64,000 bases of DNA from VAZQ01 sp963817135 (GTDB lineage: Bacteria; Pseudomonadota; Alphaproteobacteria; Rhizobiales; Xanthobacteraceae). The stretch spans positions 248,001 through 312,000 of the forward strand of contig CAWFNG010000019.1 in NCBI GenBank assembly GCA_963817135.1, given 5' to 3'. The first letter of the stretch is position 1, and each line of letters opens with the position of its first letter. Under the pieces are notes generated by a model. It did no database searches. It was not told where the DNA came from and worked only from the letters and a program-made list of their open reading frames with translations. Shown here piece by piece: positions 1 to 7,235 of the stretch. A program made the position numbers and the translations under genes.

Positions 1-642
1 AATCCGCGCGACTTTCTCACTCCCGTCGCCGCCTACGAGGACAGGGATGCACCATCGCGGATGCATGTGAAATGGTGCGGCGCCTTATGGGTGACCGACC
101 TCGATCAATCGCCGCTCGACGTGGTCGCCTGGCACGGCAACTACGCTCCCTACAAATATGATCTGCGGAAATATTCGCCGGTCGGTCCGGTCCTCTTCGA
201 TCACGCGGACCCGTCGATATTCACGGTCCTCACTTCTCCTTCCGAGACGCCCGGCACCGCCAACATCGATTTCGTGATCTTCTCAGACCGATGGCTGGTC
301 GCGGAAAACACCTTCCGGCCGCCCTGGTATCACATGAACGTCATGAGCGAGTTCATGGGTCTGGTTTACGGCCAATACGAAGCCAAGCCGCACGGCTTCG
401 TGCCCGGCGGCGCATCGCTGCACAACATGATGCTGCCGCATGGCCCGGATGTCGACGCCTTCGAGAGCGCGAGCAACGCCGATCTCAAGCCGCACAAGCT
501 CGAAGGAACGCTCGCCTTCATGTTCGAGACGCGATTTCCGCAACGCGTCACCGCCTACGCGGCGAAGTCAGACGCGTTTCAAAAGAACTACGGCGCGTAT
601 GGGCAGCGGCTCAAAAAACATTTCGACCCGGGCCGGCCTTGA
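1..642 (+). CDS. hmgA: Homogentisate 1,2-dioxygenase, C-terminal part
   Basis: Cytoplasmic non-haem iron dioxygenase that opens the ring of homogentisate to maleylacetoacetate in tyrosine/phenylalanine breakdown. The reading frame is open from base 1, so the 213 residues seen are the C-terminal half of a protein that is usually about 440 residues; the start lies outside the window. The iron-site motifs of the family are visible: PPWYH (His codon at 331), MSEF (Glu six residues later) and LPHGPD (His codon near 439). fahA, which acts two steps later, follows in the same direction about 200 bp downstream, with a palindromic repeat between them. Identification is secure from motifs and context. 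Confidence 0.95.
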   Translation, partial: NPRDFLTPVAAYEDRDAPSRMHVKWCGALWVTDLDQSPLDVVAWHGNYAPYKYDLRKYSPVGPVLFDHADPSIFTVLTSPSETPGTANIDFVIFSDRWLVAENTFRPPWYHMNVMSEFMGLVYGQYEAKPHGFVPGGASLHNMMLPHGPDVDAFESASNADLKPHKLEGTLAFMFETRFPQRVTAYAAKSDAFQKNYGAYGQRLKKHFDPGRP

Positions 643-658
643 TTGCGGGTCCCTCTCA

Positions 659-805
659 CCGTCATCCTGAGGCGCCCGCGCGTCAAAAGGCCGGTGCAGC
701 TTGGCACAGCCTTATTGCGCGCGGGCCTCGAAGGATGAACGGTCACGGACGGGCCGCATCCTTCGAGGCTCGCTTGCTACGCTCGCTCGCGCCTCAGGAT
801 GACGG
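659..805. repeat. Long palindromic repeat, family 1 (copy 1)
   Basis: Imperfect inverted repeat in the hmgA-fahA gap. The outer arms are CCGTCATCCTGAGGCG and CGCCTCAGGATGACGG; inside them a second pair reads GGCCTCGAAGGATG and CATCCTTCGAGGCTCG. The same arms recur at 9901-10045 and 16593-16717, each time just after a gene end. It can fold into a long hairpin and may end or attenuate transcription, which is inference. Confidence 0.85.
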
Positions 806-849
806 ATCGAGGATAGAGTTTTGTGAGGCGGCGAGTTTAAGGCACGGCA

Positions 850-2160
850 ATGACCGCGATCGATGAAACCCATGATCCGGCGCGCCGCAGCTTCGTGAAA
901 TCGGCAGACGGCCATCCCGACTTTCCGATTCAGAATCTCCCGTTGGGCGTTTTCAGCCGACCTCAAGGTGAATTGCGCGGCGGCGTCGCGATAGGCGCCC
1001 AAATTGTCGATATCAAAGCCGCCGTGGCCGGCGGGCTGTTTTCCGGCGAAGCAGCGACTGCAGCGGAGGCGGCAACTGGATCTTCGCTCAACGCGTTTCT
1101 TGCGGTGGGGAGCGCCGCGCGACGCGCCTTTCGCGCCCGTCTCGCCGAATTGTTGACGGTCGGCTCCCCCGAGCAGGCAAAAGTCGAGCCGCTGCTCCAC
1201 GCGGCCGAAGACTGCACCATGCATATGCCGGCGCACGTGGGCGATTACACCGACTTCTACGCAGGCATCCACCACGCGACGAATGTCGGCAGGCAATTCC
1301 GTCCCGATAGTCCTCTGCTGCCGAACTACAAATATATCCCGATCGGCTATCACGGGCGCGCTTCGTCCATCCGTCCTTCCGGCTTTGTCGTGCGTCGGCC
1401 CAATGGGCAGCGCAAGGCTGCCGGCGCCGAAGCGCCATCGTTCGGACCTTCCCGGCGGCTCGATTACGAACTGGAACTCGGCATTTGGATCGGGCCGGGA
1501 AATCGACTGGGAGAACCCATTTCGATCAGCGATGCCGGAAGGCATATCGGCGGCTACTGCCTTCTCAACGACTGGTCGGCGCGCGACGTGCAGGCCTGGG
1601 AATACCAGCCGCTCGGTCCGTTCCTGTCGAAGAGCTTCGCTACGACGATCTCTCCCTGGGTTGTCACGCACGAGGCACTGGCGCCCTTCCGCACGATCCA
1701 ACCGGCTCGTCCTGACGGCGACCCGGTACCCCTCCCCTACCTGTTCGATGAAAACGATCAGTGCGAGGGCGCGCTTGATCTCGAACTTGAAGTGCTGCTG
1801 CTCACGCGGGCAATGCGGGAAAAAGGATTACCGCCCCATCGCGTCGCGCTTTCGAATACCCGTTACCTGTATTGGACGGTCGCACAGCTCATTGCGCACC
1901 ACTCGAGCGGCGGCTGCAATCTCAACGCCGGTGACCTGTTCGGCTCGGGCACAATTTCAGGGCCGACGTCCGGAAGCTTCGGCAGCTTGCTGGAAGCAAG
2001 CGAAGGCGGGCGCAGCCCGATTGACCTTCCTTCCGGCGAGTCCCGCGGCTTCCTCGAAGACGGCGACGAAGTGATCATGCGTGCCCGCGCGCACCGAGAC
2101 GGCTTTGCACCAATCGGATTTGGCGACTGCCGCGCCGTCATTGAGGCCGCACGGGTTTAG
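850..2160 (+). CDS. fahA: Fumarylacetoacetase
   Basis: Hydrolyses fumarylacetoacetate to fumarate and acetoacetate, the last step of homogentisate breakdown. The protein has 436 residues, close to the usual size of about 420-430. Conserved active-site elements are in order: DYTDFYAGIHHATNVG (metal-ligand Asp135, catalytic His141), LDYELELGIWIG (Glu207 and Glu209), and NDWSARDVQAWEYQPLGPF (Asp241) followed by Lys261. An AAGG stretch lies just upstream of the ATG. It is co-directional with hmgA. No maleylacetoacetate isomerase gene is seen in the window. A converging receptor gene ends 35 bp downstream. Confidence 0.95.
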   Translation: MTAIDETHDPARRSFVKSADGHPDFPIQNLPLGVFSRPQGELRGGVAIGAQIVDIKAAVAGGLFSGEAATAAEAATGSSLNAFLAVGSAARRAFRARLAELLTVGSPEQAKVEPLLHAAEDCTMHMPAHVGDYTDFYAGIHHATNVGRQFRPDSPLLPNYKYIPIGYHGRASSIRPSGFVVRRPNGQRKAAGAEAPSFGPSRRLDYELELGIWIGPGNRLGEPISISDAGRHIGGYCLLNDWSARDVQAWEYQPLGPFLSKSFATTISPWVVTHEALAPFRTIQPARPDGDPVPLPYLFDENDQCEGALDLELEVLLLTRAMREKGLPPHRVALSNTRYLYWTVAQLIAHHSSGGCNLNAGDLFGSGTISGPTSGSFGSLLEASEGGRSPIDLPSGESRGFLEDGDEVIMRARAHRDGFAPIGFGDCRAVIEAARV

Positions 2161-2195
2161 AACCAAATTGCATCCCGGCGCGGTGGCCGCGGCGT

Positions 2196-3182
2196 TTATT
2201 CGATCACCTCGTCGGCGCGCGCGAGCAGCGTCGGCGGGACTTGCAAACCGATCGCCTCGGCCGCTTTCAGGTTGATCAGCATCTCGTACCTGGTCGGGGC
2301 CTGTACCGGCAGGTCGGCCGGCTTCTCGCCTTTCAAGATGCGATCGACATAGGTGGCCGCACCTCGATATTGCTGAATGAAATCCGGCCCGTAGGAGATC
2401 AGACCGCCGTCGATAGCATAAAAACGGGCGTTGTAGACGGCCGGCAAACGGTATCGGGTGGCCAGCGCAAAGACCAGCTTGCGATGAATTGCCGCCGCCG
2501 GGCTGCCTGTCACGATCAGGCCGCCATTCGGCTCACGCGCGAGTGCCGCAATGGCAAGTTCGATTTCGCCGGCATCCCGCACGTCGATCGCGCGCAACTC
2601 CACGCCGAGCGATGCTGCCGCGGCCTGAATTGCGCCGAACTGCCCCGGTCCGGCCGCGACGGCCGATTCTCGAAGGACCCCGACCCGCGCGACATGCGGC
2701 GCGAGCTCTTTGAGCAGTTCCAGCCACTTCCCGCCGATGGAATATTCGAAATTGATAAAGCCAGTGAGATTGCCGCCGGGATGCGCCAAGCTTTCGATGT
2801 AACCGGCCCCAACCGGGTCGGCGACCGTTGTGAATACGATCGGGATGCTGCGGGTCGCATGCAGCATCGGCGAGACGGCGGCGCTCGAATTGGCCATGAT
2901 GACATCGGGAGCCATCGCGACCAATTCGTCTGCGTGTTTGCGCAGGTTGTCGGGATTGCCGTCACCCCAGCGGTAATCGATGCTGACGTTTTGCCCGACG
3001 GTCCAGCCGAGTTGCTGGAGACTTTGCGCAAACGCCGCCAGACGGACTTGGGATTCCGGATCGTCCGCCGCGATGCCCATCAGCACGCCGATACGGCGTG
3101 TCCTTCCCTGCTGGGCTCGCGCCACCAGCGGCCAGCAAACCGCCGTGCCGCCCGCCAGAATGATGAACTCGCGCCGCCGCAT
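2196..3182 (-). CDS. ABC_sub_bind-family substrate-binding protein
   Basis: Periplasmic receptor of the ABC_sub_bind family (PF04392, TrpX-like); its ligand cannot be told from sequence. The 328-residue protein starts MRRREFIILAGG and has a signal peptide ending VARAQQ. Family landmarks include PIVFTTVADPVGAGY, HPGGNLTGF, ILKGEKPADLPVQ and the C-terminal ADEVIE. I chose the ATG at 3182 because a GGAG lies 9 nt upstream; an in-frame ATG at 3197 is possible. A longer open frame reaching 3362 reads through a palindromic repeat and is not a credible N-terminus. Two relatives occur at 36779-38978. No permease or ATPase gene is adjacent. Confidence 0.88.
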   Translation of the reverse strand: MRRREFIILAGGTAVCWPLVARAQQGRTRRIGVLMGIAADDPESQVRLAAFAQSLQQLGWTVGQNVSIDYRWGDGNPDNLRKHADELVAMAPDVIMANSSAAVSPMLHATRSIPIVFTTVADPVGAGYIESLAHPGGNLTGFINFEYSIGGKWLELLKELAPHVARVGVLRESAVAAGPGQFGAIQAAAASLGVELRAIDVRDAGEIELAIAALAREPNGGLIVTGSPAAAIHRKLVFALATRYRLPAVYNARFYAIDGGLISYGPDFIQQYRGAATYVDRILKGEKPADLPVQAPTRYEMLINLKAAEAIGLQVPPTLLARADEVIE

Positions 3183-3708
3183 GGGCGTCGTCTCCATTGC
3201 AAAGATCCAGGCTGCAATAGCAGATTTATCGGGAAAACAGCTGCCGATGTTTGCGCATACCTTTAATGCGCACGCCGCCACACCTAGTGTCCCGGTTCCG
3301 ACGTTCGTATCACTTTGCAGCACTCTCGCAAACGAACGTCGGAACCAAAGGGACACTAGCAACTATTTGATTCTAGTGTGGCTTTGGATTTGACGTTCCT
3401 AAACGAGCTTGCGGCCAGTTACGACAGGAACTTCAAATTCACCGCACTAGTCGTCTATCCTGTTGAGAATATTCGGGTTGCACGCTCCTTTTGCGAGGTT
3501 CTCACATTATTTTGACTTTTGGGCAGGCCAGATAATGAGGCGACAAGCCCCCTCGATTTCGCCCAACCGAGACATGTCCGATGCAACGCATCGGCGTTCT
3601 TGGTGCTAAACAAAGGCGGCCGAAGTCCGCCTACTACCTCTCGTATACTGCGGGAGCGCCAATAACTGCCATCGCGATGTAATTTGACGGTTACACTTTT
3701 GTAGCGCC
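3183..3708. other. Gene-free stretch between divergent genes
   Basis: About 525 bp between the receptor gene and the CDF exporter. It contains a two-hairpin repeat (3284-3450). The remaining 258 bp next to the exporter has lower GC and shows no convincing ORF; promoters for both flanking genes should lie here, but I could not fix any from the sequence. Confidence 0.6.
3284..3450 (+). repeat. Two-hairpin CTAG repeat, copy 1 (A then B)
   Basis: Hairpin A (3284-3359) has arms CTAGTGTCCCGGTTCCGACG and CGTCGGAACC-AAA-GGGACACTAG. A 13-bp spacer CAACTATTTGATT follows, then hairpin B (3373-3450) with arms containing GATTTGACGTTCC and GGAACTTCAAATTCACCGC. The A stem is the GTGTCCC/GGGACAC subtype with GACGTTC/GAACGTC, so both arms differ together from the other copies. 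The B arms of this copy have drifted apart. Confidence 0.9.
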
Positions 3709-5124
3709 GTGAACCACGGCATGGGCAAGGGCGAGCGACACGGCATGCAGGACATCAAGCAAAGAGTCGCGCTGTCCTCGGTCGCAGCATCCGCAGCTCT
3801 GACAATTGCAAAGGCGATCGTCGGTTTTGCGACTGGATCGCTGGCGCTGTTGTCGGAAGCCGGACACTCGCTGCTCGACCTCGCCGCCACCGTGATGACC
3901 TATTTCGCCGTGCGCATTTCCGGCAAGCCCGCCGATGAGGAACACCATTACGGCCACGGCAAGATCGAGAGCATCACGGCGCTCGCCGAGACAGCCCTCC
4001 TCTTCCTGCTTTCCGGGATCGTGATCTGGGAAGCGCTGCAACGTCTGTTCGGCGGGCACCACCAAGTGGTCGCGGCGACACCGTGGGCATTCGGCGTCAT
4101 CATATGTTCGATTGTGATCGATTTCCTGCGCGCGCGCGTGCTCTATCGGACCGCCAGGCAAACTTCGAGCGAGGCGCTGGAGGCCGATGCGCTGCACTTC
4201 GGCTCCGACATGTGGTCCTCGGTTGCGGTGCTGATTGGACTGGCCGCGGTGGCTTCCGGCTGGTTCTGGGCAGATTCCGCCGCCGCGATCGTAGTCGCTG
4301 TCTTCATCTGTGTCGCCGGTTGGCGCCTTGCCGAGCGCACCTTTCAGACGCTCACCGACAGGGCGCCAGCCGGAATCGCCGACAAGATCGCCGCCGCAGT
4401 GAACCGCGTGCCCGGTGTGGTTGCCATTGAGCGCTTGCGCGCACGCCAGGTAAGTCAGGTTCTTTTCGTGGATCTCGTGGTTGCGGTGAGCCGCACGCTG
4501 CCGCTCGACCGGGTGGCACGGGTGAAGGATCGCATCATACAGGCGGTGCGCGCGGGCAGCCCGGCTGCGGAAGTTACCGTGACCACCGAACCGCGCGCAT
4601 TGGACGACGAGACCGTGCTGGAGCGCGTCATGGTGATCGCCCGCAACCGCGGCCTGGCCGTTCATCATGTTACGGTGCATGCCATTGGCGATCGGCTTGC
4701 GATATCGCTCGATCTCGAACTCGACGGCGCGCTTACGCTCGCGGCAGCCCACGACACGGCGAGCGGGCTGGAGCAAGCCATACGCGAGGAGCTCGGCCCC
4801 AACGTAGAGGTCGAAACGCACATCGAGCCGATGCAGCCCTTCGATGAAGCAGGAAGCGAGGCGACGCCGGATCGAGTTGCGGTGGTGCAGCATGTGCTCG
4901 AAAGCATTGTCGGCGCCTTAAAGGCGATCGGACAAATTCACGACGTGCGCGTGCGCGAAGCCGAAGGTGGCGAGATCGTCAATTTCCACTGCCTGGTCGA
5001 TCCGTATCTCACCGTGTCCGAGGTGCACGAACAGGTCGATGAGGTCGAGCGCGCGCTGCGCCAGCGCTTCCCCGGCATCAAGCGCGTAAGCGGGCACGCT
5101 GAACCAGGAATCAGTAGTCAGTGA
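3709..5124 (+). CDS. Cation diffusion facilitator (CDF) metal exporter with extended C-terminus
   Basis: Inner-membrane antiporter exporting divalent metal ions such as Zn2+, Co2+ or Fe2+ in exchange for protons. The N-terminal ~200 residues hold the transmembrane bundle; metal-site elements of the family are SEAGHSLLD in TM2, HHYGHGK in the loop after it, and ALHFGSD (HxxxD) in TM5. At 471 residues it is far longer than the usual ~300, because the cytoplasmic tail is about 260 residues and looks like two dimerisation-type domains in series. The start is uncertain: GTG at 3709, or ATG at 3721 or 3745. The last codons lie inside a palindrome shared with the convergent dehydrogenase gene. Confidence 0.88.
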   Translation: MNHGMGKGERHGMQDIKQRVALSSVAASAALTIAKAIVGFATGSLALLSEAGHSLLDLAATVMTYFAVRISGKPADEEHHYGHGKIESITALAETALLFLLSGIVIWEALQRLFGGHHQVVAATPWAFGVIICSIVIDFLRARVLYRTARQTSSEALEADALHFGSDMWSSVAVLIGLAAVASGWFWADSAAAIVVAVFICVAGWRLAERTFQTLTDRAPAGIADKIAAAVNRVPGVVAIERLRARQVSQVLFVDLVVAVSRTLPLDRVARVKDRIIQAVRAGSPAAEVTVTTEPRALDDETVLERVMVIARNRGLAVHHVTVHAIGDRLAISLDLELDGALTLAAAHDTASGLEQAIREELGPNVEVETHIEPMQPFDEAGSEATPDRVAVVQHVLESIVGALKAIGQIHDVRVREAEGGEIVNFHCLVDPYLTVSEVHEQVDEVERALRQRFPGIKRVSGHAEPGISSQ

Positions 5125-5180
5125 TCAGTAATCAGAATGAGGCACGAGCTGCATCTCTGATTACTGATTACTGATTACTG
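5112..5180. terminator. Palindrome at the convergent ends of the CDF and dehydrogenase genes
   Basis: Two 24-nt arms (5112-5135 and 5157-5180) pair over their full length if two G:U pairs are allowed, around a 21-nt loop. The right arm is built from repeats of the heptamer TGATTAC. Both stop codons lie in the arms: TGA at 5122-5124 for the + gene and TAA (tta at 5175-5177) for the - gene. It is a plausible bidirectional terminator; there is no U-tract, so the mechanism is inference. Confidence 0.55.
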
Positions 5181-6170
5181 AATACTGAGCACCGCGGCGC
5201 CTTGCAGGCGTCCATCCCGCAAATCGGCGAGCGCGCTGTTCGCGCTCGCCAGCGGATAGCGCGTAACCTGCGTCTTGAGGCCCACCTGCGGCGCGAGCTG
5301 GAAAAATTCCTGCGCATCGGAACGCGCAAGGTTTGCGACCGAAACAAGCTGGCGCTCCTCCCACAGCAGACGATAGGGAAAACGCGGGATGTCCGACATG
5401 TGGATGCCGCCGCAAACGACGCGTCCGCCCTTTTTGACCGCCCGCAACGCTGCGGGCACAAGCGCGCCGACCGGTGCAAAGATGATTGCCGCATCGAGCG
5501 CTTCCGGCGGCTCGTCATCGGAGGCGCCCGCCCATGCCGCGCCGAGCGCCTTGGCAAAGCGTTGCGCCTGCGCATCGCCGCTGCGGGTAAAGGCGTAGAC
5601 GCGCTCCCCTCGCCACGCGGCAATCTGGCAAAGAATATGCGCAGCTGCGCCGAAACCATAGAGGCCTAGGCTCTTGATGCTTCCATGCTCGCTCGCGATG
5701 CGATAGCTGCGCCAGCCGATGAGCCCGGCGCACAGGAGCGGCGCGACCTCCGCATCGTCCATGCGTTCCGGCAGCGCAAATGCGTAGCGTGCGTCGGCAA
5801 TCGCATGGGTGGCGTAACCGCCGTCGCGCGTATATCCGGTGAACAGCGGCCGATCGCAGAGATTTTCCCGGCCATCGCGGCAATAGGGGCAGACCCCGCA
5901 GGTAAAGCCGAGCCAGGGCACGCCCACGCGCTCGCCCACGGCAAATCCCGCCACCTCGCTGCCGATTGCGGCGATGCGTCCGACAATTTCGTGGCCCGGG
6001 ACAACCGGAAGCTTCGGGTTCGGCAACTCGCCATCGACGAGATGAAGGTCCGTGCGGCAGACGCCGCAGGCGGCAACCTCAAGCAGGATTTCATTCGGTC
6101 CGGGCGAGGGGTTGTCATATTCCTGCATGCGCAGCGGTCTGCGCGGTCGCTCCAGCACCATGGCCCGCAT
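5175..6170 (-). CDS. Zinc-dependent alcohol dehydrogenase, AdhA-like
   Basis: Medium-chain zinc dehydrogenase, probably acting on an alcohol or aldehyde with NAD(P). The protein has 331 residues. Catalytic-zinc residues are Cys38 (CGVCRTD) and His60-Glu61 (PGHE); the structural zinc site is complete with Cys91, Cys94, Cys97 and Cys105. The nucleotide-binding turn reads GLYGFGAAAH, a variant of the usual GxGxxG. The motif CGVCRTDLH is typical of the AdhA subgroup. The gene converges on the CDF exporter, and its last codons are supplied by a shared palindrome. A Bug receptor gene lies upstream on the same strand, about 35 bp away. The substrate is not known. Confidence 0.9.
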   Translation of the reverse strand: MRAMVLERPRRPLRMQEYDNPSPGPNEILLEVAACGVCRTDLHLVDGELPNPKLPVVPGHEIVGRIAAIGSEVAGFAVGERVGVPWLGFTCGVCPYCRDGRENLCDRPLFTGYTRDGGYATHAIADARYAFALPERMDDAEVAPLLCAGLIGWRSYRIASEHGSIKSLGLYGFGAAAHILCQIAAWRGERVYAFTRSGDAQAQRFAKALGAAWAGASDDEPPEALDAAIIFAPVGALVPAALRAVKKGGRVVCGGIHMSDIPRFPYRLLWEERQLVSVANLARSDAQEFFQLAPQVGLKTQVTRYPLASANSALADLRDGRLQGAAVLSIQ

Positions 6171-6205
6171 GGGCGGTTTCCCTCGCTTTCATTCTGCACT
6201 GCCGC

Positions 6206-7159
6206 TCATTGCGGCGTGATGCCCGCATCTCTGAGGATCTTGCCGTAGCGCTCGGTATCGGCCTTGTTGATGGCATCGAACTCGGCCGGCGTCGTGGGCG
6301 CCGGGATTGAGCCCTGCTGGAGCATTTTGTCGCGCACATCCGCCATCTGCAGAACCTTGGCAATGTCCCCGCTGACCTTCGTCAGGATAGGCTGCGGGGT
6401 ACCGGCGGGTGCAAGCACGCCAAACCAGGATTCGTACTTGTAGCCTGGCAGGGTCTCGGCGACCGTTGGCACGTCGGGGAGTTGGGGCACGCGTTGCGCC
6501 GAGTTGATGGCGAGCGCCTTGACTTTTCCGGTCGCACTGAGCTCCTGCGTCGATGGGATGGGCGCAAAATAGAGCTGCGCATCGTTGCGAATGACAGCCG
6601 TGACGGCTTCGGGCGCACCTTTATACGGCACATGCACCATATTGATCTTGGCGTCCTGCCGGAAAATTTCCGCGGAAAGATAAGACGTGCTGGCTACTCC
6701 CGCGGAGGAAAAGTTCAGCTGACCTGGTTTTTCGTTCGCCAGCGCGATGAACTCCCGCAGATTCTTTGCCGGCAGGTCCGGCGGCACGATTGCCACCAGC
6801 GGGACTGCGGCGACGCGCGATACACCGGCAAAATCCTTTACCGGATCGAACTGAATGTTCTTATTGAGAGCACCGGCGATGGTGTGGCCGTTCGAGGTCA
6901 ACATCAATGTATAACCATCGGGCGTGCTCTTGGCGACGCCGGTCGTCCCCGGTATACCGGGCCGATTCTCCACGATCACTTGCTGCTTCCACATTTCGGC
7001 AAGCTTGTCGGCAAGAATGCGGGCAAGCCCGTCGGTGATGCTGCCGGCGGAAAATGGAACCACAATGCGAACGATCTGGTTGGGATAGGTCTGCGCCGAT
7101 GCATTCGCAACGCATGCCATCACCGCCAAAAACACCGCGATCACGCGAAATTTGCCCAT
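6206..7159 (-). CDS. Tripartite tricarboxylate transporter receptor, Bug/TctC family
   Basis: Periplasmic solute receptor of 317 residues with a signal peptide ending NASAQ. Family features are YPNQIVRIVVPFSAG after the signal, VENRPGIPGTTG, the TPDGYTL motif, HVPYKG, and LPDVPTVAETLPGYKYESWFG. I start it at MGKFRV because GGAGG lies 4-5 nt upstream; the longer frame would begin at 7180. Bug receptors typically bind carboxylates, but the ligand is not predictable and no TctA/TctB membrane genes are near. It is divergent from pepN with only 76 bp between the two starts, so the promoters probably overlap. Confidence 0.92.
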   Translation of the reverse strand: MGKFRVIAVFLAVMACVANASAQTYPNQIVRIVVPFSAGSITDGLARILADKLAEMWKQQVIVENRPGIPGTTGVAKSTPDGYTLMLTSNGHTIAGALNKNIQFDPVKDFAGVSRVAAVPLVAIVPPDLPAKNLREFIALANEKPGQLNFSSAGVASTSYLSAEIFRQDAKINMVHVPYKGAPEAVTAVIRNDAQLYFAPIPSTQELSATGKVKALAINSAQRVPQLPDVPTVAETLPGYKYESWFGVLAPAGTPQPILTKVSGDIAKVLQMADVRDKMLQQGSIPAPTTPAEFDAINKADTERYGKILRDAGITPQ

Positions 7160-7235
7160 AATCCCTCCGAACATCGTCATGCAAGTGGCGATTATACTTT
7201 AAAAGAGTCAACGCGCGAAACGGAGCCTATGCACA

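Noticed and set aside
712..1701. 329-codon - strand frame across fahA
   Set aside because: Antisense to a gene with all active-site residues, and it also reads through a palindromic repeat.
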